Assembly: GCA_028873695.1 (NCBI GenBank)
Contig: JAPPNU010000062.1
Coordinates: forward strand, 321,057 to 363,140
From: Gemmatimonadota bacterium
GTDB taxonomy: Bacteria > Latescibacterota > UBA2968 > GCA-2709665
Reading direction: 5' to 3'
Length of the DNA: 42,084 nucleotides
The stretch's first letter is position 1. Every line of letters begins with the position of its first letter. Of the stretch, positions 1-8,669 are shown piece by piece. The notes beneath the pieces were generated by a model, which worked only from the letters and a program-made list of their open reading frames with translations, searched no databases and was not told the DNA's origin. The position numbers were made by a program, and so were the translations under genes.

Positions 1-1539
1 TTCGTAGGGACTGAGGTTGGCCACGGTCCCCCTCTGCCCGGCGTTGCGTATTCGCCGGGCTGCCTCCTCCTGCCTTTCGGGCGTCATGCCGTTGCGGAAG
101 ACGAGCGCGGCGCATACCACCTGTCCCCAGCGTTCGTCCTCGAGGCCGGTAACGTAGGCCGCAGCGAGTTCGGGAAAGGCTTCCACAAGGGCGTTTTCAA
201 CGGCAATCGGCGAGATGTTTACGCCGCCCTTGATTACGATTTCCTTTTTTCGGCTGTGCACCACGTAGTAGTCCCTACCGCCGATGGCGCGGCGGTAGCC
301 GATGTCCCCAGTGTGAAACCAGCCGTTTAGGAAGACCTCCTCCGTCGCCGCGGGCTGGTTGAGATAGCCGCCGGATACAACCGGCCCGCGAACCAGGATC
401 TCACCCGGTTCACCGGGAGTCGGATCGCCGTCGAGGCAAATATTGTTGTTGTCCAGTTCGACTCCTGCGGCGTTTTGCTCCAGTGCTTCCTTGTATTCGT
501 CATCGGGCAGGTCGGGCGGAACGCCGGTAACACGCAGGCTGACTTCGGTGGTACCGTATCCCTGGACCAGCCGCACCCCGAATCGATCGTGGAAACGCAC
601 GGCGGGACCCGCGGGTACGGGCGCGCTGCCGATCATTATCTTTTTCAGCGCGGAAATGTCGTGGCCGGCCGAGTCGAATGTGTCGGCGTTGGAAAGAAGG
701 TCTCGCATAATCGTCGGAACAATGCTGCTGGAAGTGGCTTTCTCTTCCGCGATGACCGGCCAGAAATTGGAAGCGCTGTAGCGGGAGTTGAGAATGAGCG
801 TTCCACCCGCCATGAACAGCGCGATCGAAAACACCGTTGAATTCACGTGATGCAGCGGCAGGACCAGGCACAGGCGTTCGTTTTCGTCGAAGTGCAGCCA
901 CCGGACGATGCCGTCCGCATTGCTCACGATGCTCTGACGCGTGAGCAGGACGCCCTTGGGCCTGCCGGTCGTTCCGGACGTATAGAGAACGATCCCCGCG
1001 GCCTGTTCCTCGATGGGGTCGCCGCTCCATTCCGGTTCCAGGCGGGGGGGTCGATCGGCGTTGTCCGCCAGAAGGCTGTCCGTGGCGACGATCGGGACTT
1101 CAGGTGCGATTCGCCGTTCGGATTCCAGGTGGTCCGGCTGCACGCACAGCAATTTGACGCTGGCGTCCTGGAGTTTGTATCGTTTCCGTTCCGGCGCGTC
1201 GCGCCTGAGATCCAGGGGCACCGCGGCGGCGCCAAGACGGAAGAGGGCCTGGGTGATCAGCAGGATTTCGGGACAGTTGGTCATCGCCAGGGATACGCGG
1301 TCGCCGGGGCCGATGCCATAGTCAACGTGAAGCCGGCACGCCAGCGCGGCCGTCCGCCGGTCCAGGTTGCCGTACGTGACAACCGACCGTTCTTCCCGAT
1401 CCAGGTCGCGGAAGACGATGGCTGCTCGATCCTCGCCGTGCGATGCCCGATGTTGAAGCAGGTGCGTGAAGTTCTTCCAGGGAAAGCGGTAGGCGTGAGG
1501 GCGTCCGTTCTTGATACATGTGAAGATCTGTGGATCCAT
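1..1539 (-). CDS. Acyl-CoA ligase (AMP-binding, ANL family), 3' end cut by window
   Basis: This protein likely activates a carboxylic or fatty acid to an acyl-adenylate and then to its CoA thioester. 513 residues are visible. The AMP-binding P-loop YTSGTTGRPKG is at about 186-196, GYGTTE at 327-332, HTGD at 409-412, and the C-terminal-domain hinge with VIKGGVNISP at 435-444. The window ends at LSPYE, just before the usual terminal segment carrying the catalytic lysine, so only about 30 residues are probably missing. The start is the ATG at 1539, 51 bases after the aroC stop, so it may be cotranscribed with aroC. The family is clear. The substrate cannot be told: the long-chain and medium-chain fatty-acid and aryl-acid branches all share these motifs. 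Confidence 0.93.
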   Translation of the reverse strand, partial: MDPQIFTCIKNGRPHAYRFPWKNFTHLLQHRASHGEDRAAIVFRDLDREERSVVTYGNLDRRTAALACRLHVDYGIGPGDRVSLAMTNCPEILLITQALFRLGAAAVPLDLRRDAPERKRYKLQDASVKLLCVQPDHLESERRIAPEVPIVATDSLLADNADRPPRLEPEWSGDPIEEQAAGIVLYTSGTTGRPKGVLLTRQSIVSNADGIVRWLHFDENERLCLVLPLHHVNSTVFSIALFMAGGTLILNSRYSASNFWPVIAEEKATSSSIVPTIMRDLLSNADTFDSAGHDISALKKIMIGSAPVPAGPAVRFHDRFGVRLVQGYGTTEVSLRVTGVPPDLPDDEYKEALEQNAAGVELDNNNICLDGDPTPGEPGEILVRGPVVSGGYLNQPAATEEVFLNGWFHTGDIGYRRAIGGRDYYVVHSRKKEIVIKGGVNISPIAVENALVEAFPELAAAYVTGLEDERWGQVVCAALVFRNGMTPERQEEAARRIRNAGQRGTVANLSPYE

Positions 1540-1590
1540 AGTGACTGAACTGTCCGCCATCGAAACCGGAAGTGACGCCGGGAAGCCCGG

Positions 1591-2682
1591 TCACTCGCCT
1601 CCGGTTTCGCACCGGGCCCTGTGGAGAAGGTGGTGGTCGGCCAGCACGAGCGCGATCATTGATTCAACCATTGGCACAGCGCGGGGCAGTACGCAGGGGT
1701 CGTGGCGTCCCCGGCCCGATAGCGTGGCGGGGTTGCCGTGAATATCAACGGTTTCCTGGGTCCTGAGGATGGTTGCCGTCGGCTTGAAGGCGGCGCGGAC
1801 CACGATGTTCTCACCGTTGGAGATGCCGCCCTGGATTCCGCCGGAGCGGTTGGTCCGCGTGCGTATCCTTCCTCCGTCGTTGTAGAACGGGTCGTTGTGG
1901 CTGGAACCGGTGAGTTTCGTGCCGGCAAACCCGGATCCGATTTCGAACCCCTTGCACGCCGGCAGAGAAAGGATGGCTTTGCCCAGGTCGGCTTCCAGTT
2001 TGTCGAAAACGGGTTCCCCCAGACCGGCCGGCACGTTGCGTGCGACGGCCTCCACGACGCCGCCGAGGGAGTCGCCCGCTTTACGCGCCTGTTCGATCTG
2101 TTCGATCATCCGATCGGCGATTCCGGAATCGGGGCATCGAACGATGTTGGATTCGATCTGGTCCCGCGTGACCACGTCGGGGTCGACGTCTGCCGACAGG
2201 CCGCGTACGCGTTTGACAAAGGCCAGGACCTCGACCCCCAGCGCCTGATTCAGGATTTTACGGGCGATCGCCCCGGCGGCCACGCGGCCGATGGTCTCCC
2301 TTGCGCTGGCCCGTCCGCCTCCCTGCCAGTCCCGAATACCGAATTTCGCCTGGTAGGTGTAGTCGGCGTGAGACGGCCGGAATTTCAACCGCATTTCCTC
2401 GTAATCTCTGGATCGGGCGTCACTGTTCCGGACAATCATCGACACCGGCGTGCCCAGGGTCCTGCCTTCGAAGACACCCGACAGGATCTCCACGCGGTCT
2501 TCTTCCTTCCGCTGGGTGGTAATCCTGCTCTGGCCGGGTCTGCGCCGGTCCAGCTCGGCCTGGATCTCCCCCGACGTGATTTCGAGATCGGGCGGGCAGC
2601 CGTCAATGACGACGCCCACGCCTGCGCCGTGGGATTCGCCCCACGTGGTGATGCGGAAGAGGCGGCCGAATGTGTTGCCCAT
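1591..2682 (-). CDS. aroC: Chorismate synthase
   Basis: This enzyme makes chorismate from 5-enolpyruvylshikimate-3-phosphate, the last step of the shikimate pathway, using reduced FMN in the cytosol. It is 363 residues, the normal family length. The family signatures are present: GESHGAG at 15-21 including the conserved His18, RPSHADYTY at 102-110 and GGGRASARET at 121-130. A good promoter (2761-2789) lies about 70 bases upstream. Other aro genes are not nearby. The acyl-CoA ligase follows 51 bases downstream on the same strand and may share its transcript. Confidence 0.98.
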   Translation of the reverse strand: MGNTFGRLFRITTWGESHGAGVGVVIDGCPPDLEITSGEIQAELDRRRPGQSRITTQRKEEDRVEILSGVFEGRTLGTPVSMIVRNSDARSRDYEEMRLKFRPSHADYTYQAKFGIRDWQGGGRASARETIGRVAAGAIARKILNQALGVEVLAFVKRVRGLSADVDPDVVTRDQIESNIVRCPDSGIADRMIEQIEQARKAGDSLGGVVEAVARNVPAGLGEPVFDKLEADLGKAILSLPACKGFEIGSGFAGTKLTGSSHNDPFYNDGGRIRTRTNRSGGIQGGISNGENIVVRAAFKPTATILRTQETVDIHGNPATLSGRGRHDPCVLPRAVPMVESMIALVLADHHLLHRARCETGGE

Positions 2683-2760
2683 GCGACGCTCGCTCCTGGC
2701 TGTGTTCCTCCGGATTTCCGGCCCGTGAAGCCGTCGCTCCGGCCCGCCGGAAACGGCCTC

Positions 2761-2789
2761 AATTTACCGAATCCGCAAATCAGGGTCAA
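2761..2789 (-). promoter_or_regulatory. Promoter for aroC
   Basis: On the minus strand there is TTGACC (2789-2784), a 17-base spacer and TAAATT (2766-2761), about 80 bases before the aroC ATG. Spacing and boxes match the other promoters in this window. Read by eye, not scored. Confidence 0.65.
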
Positions 2790-2861
2790 GCAAAAGGTCT
2801 GTGCGCGAAAGCGCTTCCGGCGCAGGTACGGACGCGGCGCAGTCCCCGGATCCGCGATATC

Positions 2862-2890
2862 TTGACAGGGTCGGGGCGCGGGCCTATCTT
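2862..2890 (+). promoter_or_regulatory. Promoter for the creatininase-to-sulfatase gene run
   Basis: A perfect TTGACA at 2862-2867, a 17-base spacer and TATCTT at 2885-2890 place transcription start near 2897, 24 bases before the ATG at 2921. It lies inside a longer open frame that begins at 2801, so it also argues that the true start is 2921. Confidence 0.75.
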
Positions 2891-2920
2891 GTGCTCGCCA
2901 ATGCTTGTCAGGGGGATGAA

Positions 2921-3703
2921 ATGGCGGAGAGATTTTCCGGAATTCTCGAAGAAATGACGATCGACCAGGTCAGGGGTTTGAAGCCGGACGTTGCCGTAAT
3001 TCCGATCGGGTCAACCGAACCGCACGGGCCCGCGCTGCCATACGGTACGGACAGCTATCGCGCCCAGGCAATCGCCTACGGCGCCACCAGGGCGGCGAAC
3101 GGACAGGGCGCCGGCGTGGTTTGCCTGCCCACCGTCCGCGTCAGCCTGAACAACAATTTCCGCGCCTTTCCCTTCGCCTGCCGCATGCGGGTGTCCACGT
3201 TCATGGCCCTGCTGAAGGACCTCGTAAACATGTGTGAGGCGGATGGTATCGAAAAGGTGGTCTTCGTCAACGCCCATGGAGGCAATCCGGACGTGATCCG
3301 GGCGGCAATGCGAGATCTGGCCGCTGAAGACGGCGCCTTCGTCTGCATGTTACAGGCGTCTTCCTGTGCGTCGCGGGAAGCGCGTCAGGTCTGCGAAAAG
3401 CCCAGCGACCACGCGGGCGAGGACGAAACGTCTCAAATGCTCCATCTGCGGCCCGACCTCGTCCATGAGGCGAAAATCGGCGACAATCCGCGGATGCAGC
3501 CGGCGCTGGAGGTCCTGACGGAGTTCCAGGTGGATTTCGTCAGACCCTGGCATCTCTACATGCCGGCGTCCGCCGGTGGAGACGCGACCCGCGCATCCCG
3601 GGAAAAGGGCAGGATCGTAATCGATTCGAGCATCGAGGGCATGGGCAGGTTTCTGGCCGAACTCTCCCGGGCCGACAGGAATCGGGAATTCCCCTACGCG
3701 TGA
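2921..3703 (+). CDS. Creatininase-family metal-dependent amidohydrolase
   Basis: This 260-residue protein belongs to the creatininase family, which hydrolyses cyclic or linear amides with a two-metal centre; mycofactocin-type and formamide-type members exist. GSTEPHGPALPYGTDS (30-45) supplies the likely metal ligands E33, H35 and D44, NAHGGN (117-122) supplies H119, and HAGEDETS (164-171) is the third family motif. The start at 2921 is chosen because a GGGGG ribosome-binding site lies just upstream and the promoter at 2862-2890 would be inside any longer version. It is the first gene of a same-strand run with a SelA-like enzyme, hydrolases and a sulfatase. The substrate is not known; family membership is firm. 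Confidence 0.88.
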   Translation: MAERFSGILEEMTIDQVRGLKPDVAVIPIGSTEPHGPALPYGTDSYRAQAIAYGATRAANGQGAGVVCLPTVRVSLNNNFRAFPFACRMRVSTFMALLKDLVNMCEADGIEKVVFVNAHGGNPDVIRAAMRDLAAEDGAFVCMLQASSCASREARQVCEKPSDHAGEDETSQMLHLRPDLVHEAKIGDNPRMQPALEVLTEFQVDFVRPWHLYMPASAGGDATRASREKGRIVIDSSIEGMGRFLAELSRADRNREFPYA

Positions 3704-3790
3704 GAGGCCGCACGTTCCGCAAACGACCCTTCGTGATGAGAGCCGTGCGCGCAGACGCGGCTTCCTGCACGGTCAAAACCAGAGGAGATC

Positions 3791-4888
3791 ATGGTCAACT
3801 ACAGGGACCTTGGGATAAAACCGATCATCAACGCCAGCGGAACGATTACCACCCTCGGCGGCAGTCTGATGCCGTCCGAAGTGCTGGACGCCATGAAGGA
3901 AGCGGCGGGCGCGTTCGTGGATCTTCCGGACCTGAACGTCGGGGCGGGACGATACCTGGCCGGGAAGATCGGGGTCGAGGCGGCATTCGTGTCTTGTGGC
4001 GCGGCAAGCGGCATGCAGTTGTCCGCGGCGGCCTGCCTGACGGGTACGGACGCGGAACGGGTCCGCGCACTGCCTCATACCGGCGGCTGGAAGAACGAGT
4101 TCGTGGTCAGTCTCGTGGATTCCCATACCTATATTCATCAGGGGATCGAGATCTGCGGCGGAAAGCTGGTACGGGTGGGCAGCAGGACGGAAGTGACGGC
4201 CGGCGACATTCTGGGCGGCATCACGGAGCGGACGGCCGCGGTCGTGCATTTCCTGGGTACGCAGAGCAAGGCGCAGCTCGAAGAGGTGGTTGCGGGAGCC
4301 GACCGGATGGGAGTCCCCGTTGTGGTGGACGCCGCCGCGCAGCTTCCGCCGAGGACGAATCTGACGGAGGTCGTGGACATTGGGGCGAGCCTGGCTGTCT
4401 TCAGCGGCGGCAAGGGTCTGCGCGGGCCGCAATGCACGGGTCTGGTTCTGGGAAAAAGCGATTACGTGGACGCGGTCCGGTTGAATGCCAGCCCCTTCAG
4501 CGCGGTGGGGCGCGGCATGAAGGTGGGCAAGGAAGAGATCCTCGGTCTGTTGGCCGCAGTCGATCTTTTTCTCGCGGGGAGCGACGAGGAGGACCTGAGA
4601 ACCTGGCGCCGACAGGCGAAGCGGGTTGTTGAGTTCGTGGCCGGGTTGCCGGGCGCGCCCGCGTACGTATTGGGCGAGGGCCAGCAGGCTTCGCCCGATT
4701 TCGCCCCCAGGGCGTACGTCGATCTCGATGAAACGGAAACCTCCAGGGTGATTCGGGCGATGCGGGACGGGGAGCCGCCGGTCGTGGTGCGTTCAAGCGG
4801 GAGCGGAATCGTGGTGGATCCGATGACGCTGGCGCCGGGCGAGGAGGAGATCGTGGGCCGCCGGCTGAAGGAGGTGTTGAACCGATGA
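3791..4888 (+). CDS. SelA-like PLP-dependent enzyme
   Basis: This 365-residue fold-type I PLP enzyme is related to L-seryl-tRNA(Sec) selenium transferase and to D-glucosaminate-6-phosphate ammonia-lyase. The PLP lysine is probably K208 in VFSGGKGLRGPQ, the hallmark of the family, and VVVDAAAQLPP just before it supplies the PLP-ring aspartate. It is much shorter than true SelA (about 460 residues), and no selenocysteine genes are near, so an amino-acid or amino-sugar-acid lyase or aldolase is more likely. AGAGGAG precedes the ATG. The stop overlaps the next start by four bases (ATGA), so the two are translationally coupled. Confidence 0.85.
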   Translation: MVNYRDLGIKPIINASGTITTLGGSLMPSEVLDAMKEAAGAFVDLPDLNVGAGRYLAGKIGVEAAFVSCGAASGMQLSAAACLTGTDAERVRALPHTGGWKNEFVVSLVDSHTYIHQGIEICGGKLVRVGSRTEVTAGDILGGITERTAAVVHFLGTQSKAQLEEVVAGADRMGVPVVVDAAAQLPPRTNLTEVVDIGASLAVFSGGKGLRGPQCTGLVLGKSDYVDAVRLNASPFSAVGRGMKVGKEEILGLLAAVDLFLAGSDEEDLRTWRRQAKRVVEFVAGLPGAPAYVLGEGQQASPDFAPRAYVDLDETETSRVIRAMRDGEPPVVVRSSGSGIVVDPMTLAPGEEEIVGRRLKEVLNR

Positions 4889-5721
4889 TCGATGCCCACC
4901 TGCATATCGGACATCTGGGCAGAAGTATCGAGAATACAATCCGGCATATCGACGGTATCGGGGCGGATAAAGCCGTTTTTCTGCCGATCGAGACGGCCGA
5001 CAGGGAATACGAGTGGCTCACCGAAATGGTTGTCGAGGCGCATGAGCGGTACCCGGACAGAGTGATACCCTTCTGCCACGTGGACGTGACTCGGGACGAC
5101 GCCGTAGCGGAACTCGAACGGCGCGCCGCAACCGGGGTGTTCAAGGGATACGGCGAACAGAAGCAGCACGTTCCGCTGAATCATCCCGGTCTGGAGCGCG
5201 TGCTGGCCTTTTGCAACGAGATGCGCTGGCCCGTCACCTGGCATTTCCAGGAAGGAAGCCGTGGCTACAACCAGGGAATCGGGCATCTGGAGACGCTGGT
5301 TCGCAGGTTCCGTGACATCAGGTTCATCGGTCACGCGCAGTCCTGGTGGGCCAATATCAGCGCGGAAGTACCGCCGCCGGAGGAGACACTGTACCCCACG
5401 GGGCCGGTGGTTCCGGGCGGACTCGCGGACCGGCTGCTGTCCGATTACGAGAACGTGTACGCGGATCTGTCAGCAGGATCGGGGCTGGGGGCCGTCACGC
5501 GGGACGAGGCATTCGGGAGGGACTTTCTGATGCGCCACCGGCGGAAGCTGCTGTTCGCCACGGACTGCCCGTGTGTGGATGGACGGGGAACCGATTATCC
5601 CCCGGGTTGTTTTGCGGCGAAGAGTCTGCCGTTCCTGAGACGGATGGTGGACGATCCCGAGGCGTTGGAGGACATCCTGCATCGCAACGCCGTTCGCGTC
5701 ATAGGCGTGAAAGGGGACTGA
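4885..5721 (+). CDS. Amidohydrolase family (amidohydrolase_2) TIM-barrel protein
   Basis: This 278-residue metal-dependent hydrolase or decarboxylase is of the amidohydrolase-2 type. The N-terminus MIDAHLHIG gives the HxH metal pair (H5, H7). A further metal-ligand-like histidine sits in FIGHAQSWW, and the C-terminal strand reads LLFATDCPC with the catalytic aspartate. The length is normal. It starts inside the stop of the SelA-like gene (ATGA overlap) and ends 6 bases before the enolase-superfamily gene, so it is clearly in the same operon. Relatives include lactonases, sugar-acid lactone hydrolases and decarboxylases. The exact reaction cannot be read from the sequence. Confidence 0.85.
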   Translation: MIDAHLHIGHLGRSIENTIRHIDGIGADKAVFLPIETADREYEWLTEMVVEAHERYPDRVIPFCHVDVTRDDAVAELERRAATGVFKGYGEQKQHVPLNHPGLERVLAFCNEMRWPVTWHFQEGSRGYNQGIGHLETLVRRFRDIRFIGHAQSWWANISAEVPPPEETLYPTGPVVPGGLADRLLSDYENVYADLSAGSGLGAVTRDEAFGRDFLMRHRRKLLFATDCPCVDGRGTDYPPGCFAAKSLPFLRRMVDDPEALEDILHRNAVRVIGVKGD

Positions 5722-5727
5722 ACGATC

Positions 5728-7179
5728 ATGTCGATCGCGATAAAATCCATCGACCTGAACGTCCTGAACATGAAAGCGCGAATGCCCTTCCGATACGGGA
5801 TCGCGTCTCTCGTCGCCGTTCCCCATCTGTTTGTCCGGGCGACCGCGGAGATTGACGGACGCCGGGAGGTGGGACTCGCCGCGGACGGGCTTCCGCCCAA
5901 ATGGTTTACCAAGAACCCCGATGCGTCGTTCGAAGACGACCTCGCGGAAATGCTGGCGGTCATCCGGCAGGCCTGCCGGCTGTCTCTGGTGGCGGACCCC
6001 GCGGAATCCGTATATGGTTTCTGGCGGGAAATCTACAACGGTCAGGAGGAATGGGCCGCATCCACGCCGTATCCGCCGTTGCTGTGGGCCTTCGGCGTAA
6101 GCCTTGTGGAGCGGGCTCTAATAGACGCATTCTGCCGGGCGACCGGCGCCGCGTTCGGAATTGCGCTGCGAGAGAATGCGTTCGGCCTTCGGATGCGTGA
6201 AATTCAGCCGGATCTGGAGGGAGTCGAACCCCGGTCGCTGCTGCCCGAACGCGCGAGCAGGTCGATTCTGGCGCGCCATACCGTCGGACTGACCGATCCG
6301 CTGACTGACGCGGAGATCTCAACGGACGAACGCGTGGACGACGGATTGCCGCAATCTCTCGAGGCCGGCATACAGGCGTACGGTCTGTCGCATCTGAAGA
6401 TCAAGTTGTGCGGCGATTCGGATCAGGACGCGGAACGGTTGAGGGACATCGCGGGATTGATGGAACGACATTCCGGTTCCGGCTATGCGTTTACGCTGGA
6501 CGGGAACGAGCAATACGCCGAAATGGATCCGTTCCGCGCGCTATGGGAGTCGATCGCCGCGGAGCCGTCGCTGGACGGGTTCATGGGACGGCTGTTGTTC
6601 GTGGAGCAGCCGTTGAGGCGGGACGTCGCCCTCGGCGCGGCCGTGGGTCGCGCGCTGCGCGACTGGCCGGACCGTCCGCCGATGATCATCGACGAGTCCG
6701 ACGGGACGCTGACCAGCGCGGCGGAGGCCCTGGAACTGGGGTACGCGGGAACCAGTCACAAGAATTGCAAGGGGATCTTCAAAGGCGTCGCCAGCGCCTG
6801 CCTCATCGCGGACAGACGAAAGAGGGACCCCGGCCGGGCATACGTTCTGAGCAGCGAAGACCTTGGAAACGTCGGCCCGGTCGCGCTGCTGCAGGACCTG
6901 GCGGTGGCCGCAAGCCTCGGCGTGGGGCATACGGAGCGCAACGGGCATCACTATTTCACGGGATTGAGCATGTATCCCCGGGACGTACAGGCGCAGGTTC
7001 TCCGGCATCATGGCGCGCTCTACCGCCGTCACGAAGCCGGATTTCCAACGCTGGACGTACGGGGCGGGCGCCTGGATATCGGCAGCGTGGTGGATGCGCC
7101 GTTCGGTTACGGGTTCGATCTGGACACCACGCGGTTTACGCCGCTGGAAGACTGGTCGGCGGCATCCCTGGACCTCTGA
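5728..7179 (+). CDS. Enolase-superfamily (mandelate racemase / muconate cycloisomerase-like) enzyme
   Basis: This 483-residue enzyme probably abstracts a proton alpha to a carboxylate (racemase, cycloisomerase or dehydratase). The barrel residues appear in order: KIK (K224, K226) as the base on strand 2, then the three Mg ligands D258 (TLDGNEQY), E293 (FVEQPL) and D322/E323 (IIDESDG). SHKNCKG follows, with K345 or K348 where the muconate-lactonizing subgroup has its second base. It is about 90 residues longer than usual, with extra sequence before the barrel. It starts 6 bases after the amidohydrolase, and the next gene begins about 100 bases downstream with no visible promoter. Confidence 0.82.
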   Translation: MSIAIKSIDLNVLNMKARMPFRYGIASLVAVPHLFVRATAEIDGRREVGLAADGLPPKWFTKNPDASFEDDLAEMLAVIRQACRLSLVADPAESVYGFWREIYNGQEEWAASTPYPPLLWAFGVSLVERALIDAFCRATGAAFGIALRENAFGLRMREIQPDLEGVEPRSLLPERASRSILARHTVGLTDPLTDAEISTDERVDDGLPQSLEAGIQAYGLSHLKIKLCGDSDQDAERLRDIAGLMERHSGSGYAFTLDGNEQYAEMDPFRALWESIAAEPSLDGFMGRLLFVEQPLRRDVALGAAVGRALRDWPDRPPMIIDESDGTLTSAAEALELGYAGTSHKNCKGIFKGVASACLIADRRKRDPGRAYVLSSEDLGNVGPVALLQDLAVAASLGVGHTERNGHHYFTGLSMYPRDVQAQVLRHHGALYRRHEAGFPTLDVRGGRLDIGSVVDAPFGYGFDLDTTRFTPLEDWSAASLDL

Positions 7180-7282
7180 GGATCCACTGGCGAAGCGTGT
7201 CGCTCGCACCTCCGGCCGTCACCGGATGGATGCCGTTCAGCGGCCCAGACTGAAATGACGACGGCTTCTACGGGAGGCAGGA

Positions 7283-8647
7283 TTGGAACAGATCGACTGG
7301 AAAGCAGTCCGTGAGGAGGTGACGGGATATCTTCAGGATCTGATCCGCCTGGACACGACCAACCCTCCGGGGAACGAGATACTTGCGGCGGAGTACCTCG
7401 CCGGCGCGCTGCGTAACGAGGGTTTCGATCCGCTGGTGACCGAGTCGAAACCGGGGCGGGGAAACGTGACGGCCCGGCTGTCCGGCGGGGGTGAACCGCT
7501 GGTATTGCTCGGACATACCGACGTGGTCGCGGTGGAACCCGACCGGTGGACGCATCCGCCGTTCGGCGGGCAGATTCACGACGGGTACGTCTGGGGCCGC
7601 GGCGCGCTGGATATGAAAAACATGGTCGCGGCGGAGTTGATGGTATTTCTGCTGTTGAAGCGCCAGGGAATCCGTCTGAAGCGTGACGTGATCTTCGCGG
7701 CCACCGCGGATGAAGAGGCCGGCAAGGGAGACCACGGCGTCGGCTGGCTGCTGGACAACCATCCCGAGCAGGTGGACGCGCCGTTTGTGCTGACGGAGGG
7801 CGGCGGCGCGGAATTCCGGGTGGGCGATGCCCGCTTCCATACCTGCCAGACCGGGCAGAAGGGGATCTGCAGATTCCGGATGACGGCCGGCGGACAGCCG
7901 GGACACGGTTCCAGACCTCACCGGGAAAACGCCGTGGTGCGGCTGTCGGAAGCGGTCGCTGCCCTGGGGCGGGCCGAATTGCCGATGCATCCGTCGGGTA
8001 CCGTTCAGGCGTTTCTCGAAAGCATCGCCGAAACGCAGGATGCCGGGACCGCAGAACGGCTGCGTCGCGTCCTGGATCCCGCACACAGCGAGGCGGCGCT
8101 CGAATCGCTTCCGCTGGCGTCCGATATCGTGGCGAACCTGCGCGCGTCGCTGCGAAATACCGCTTCCGTGACCATGCTGGAAGCCGGACAGAAGATCAAC
8201 GTGATTCCCGCCGAGGCCGCCGCATGGGTCGACGGAAGGCTGGCGCCCGGACAGACGGATGCGAGTTTCTTTCAGGAGATCCGCCCGCTCATCGGAGACG
8301 ACGTCCGAATCGACGTGGACCAGTACAGCCCACCGCTCGAGGCCGGGATCGACTCGCCGCTGTACCGGACGATCGTGGAGGTGATGGCGGATCACGATCC
8401 GGGCGCCCGCGTTGTGCCGTCGCAATCCACGGGGGGCACGGACGCCAAACACATCTGTCCGCGGCGGCCGTCGACGCAGGTGTACGGGTTCATGCCCTAC
8501 CGGGGAGCCCCTGGAGAAGAGGAATGGCAATTGATTCACGGGCACGATGAACGCACCTCCGTGGAGAACCTGGTTTTCGCCACCCGCGTGCTCTTCGATA
8601 TCGTATGCCGCTTTTGCGGGCAGAACCCGTCGAAGAATCACGCGTAG
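7283..8647 (+). CDS. M20-family metallohydrolase (ArgE/DapE/acylase type)
   Basis: This 454-residue di-zinc amidase or deacetylase is of the M20/ArgE-DapE/carboxypeptidase G2 group. LLGHTDVV (H78) gives the first zinc ligand, GRGALDMKN the bridging aspartate, and ATADEEAG the catalytic Glu and next ligand. A central dimerisation insert follows (GGQPGHGSRPH). It starts with TTG at 7283 preceded by GGGAGGC, the only start with a good ribosome-binding site. It most resembles N-acyl amino acid or succinyl-diaminopimelate-type hydrolases. The context suggests removal of an N-acyl group from the substrate handled by the rest of the run, which is inference. Confidence 0.9.
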   Translation: MEQIDWKAVREEVTGYLQDLIRLDTTNPPGNEILAAEYLAGALRNEGFDPLVTESKPGRGNVTARLSGGGEPLVLLGHTDVVAVEPDRWTHPPFGGQIHDGYVWGRGALDMKNMVAAELMVFLLLKRQGIRLKRDVIFAATADEEAGKGDHGVGWLLDNHPEQVDAPFVLTEGGGAEFRVGDARFHTCQTGQKGICRFRMTAGGQPGHGSRPHRENAVVRLSEAVAALGRAELPMHPSGTVQAFLESIAETQDAGTAERLRRVLDPAHSEAALESLPLASDIVANLRASLRNTASVTMLEAGQKINVIPAEAAAWVDGRLAPGQTDASFFQEIRPLIGDDVRIDVDQYSPPLEAGIDSPLYRTIVEVMADHDPGARVVPSQSTGGTDAKHICPRRPSTQVYGFMPYRGAPGEEEWQLIHGHDERTSVENLVFATRVLFDIVCRFCGQNPSKNHA

Positions 8648-8669
8648 GAGACCGATCGGAGGGATGCTG

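Noticed and set aside
1738..2865. Long open frame on the plus strand opposite aroC
   Set aside because: It is the shadow of a GC-rich, well-supported gene and shows no family motif.
2801..2920. Longer N-terminus for the creatininase-like gene
   Set aside because: It would contain the promoter at 2862-2890 and has no ribosome-binding site; the ATG at 2921 has one.
3704..3790. Terminator between the creatininase-like and SelA-like genes (CCGTGC...GCACGG)
   Set aside because: 6-base stem, long loop and no T-run.
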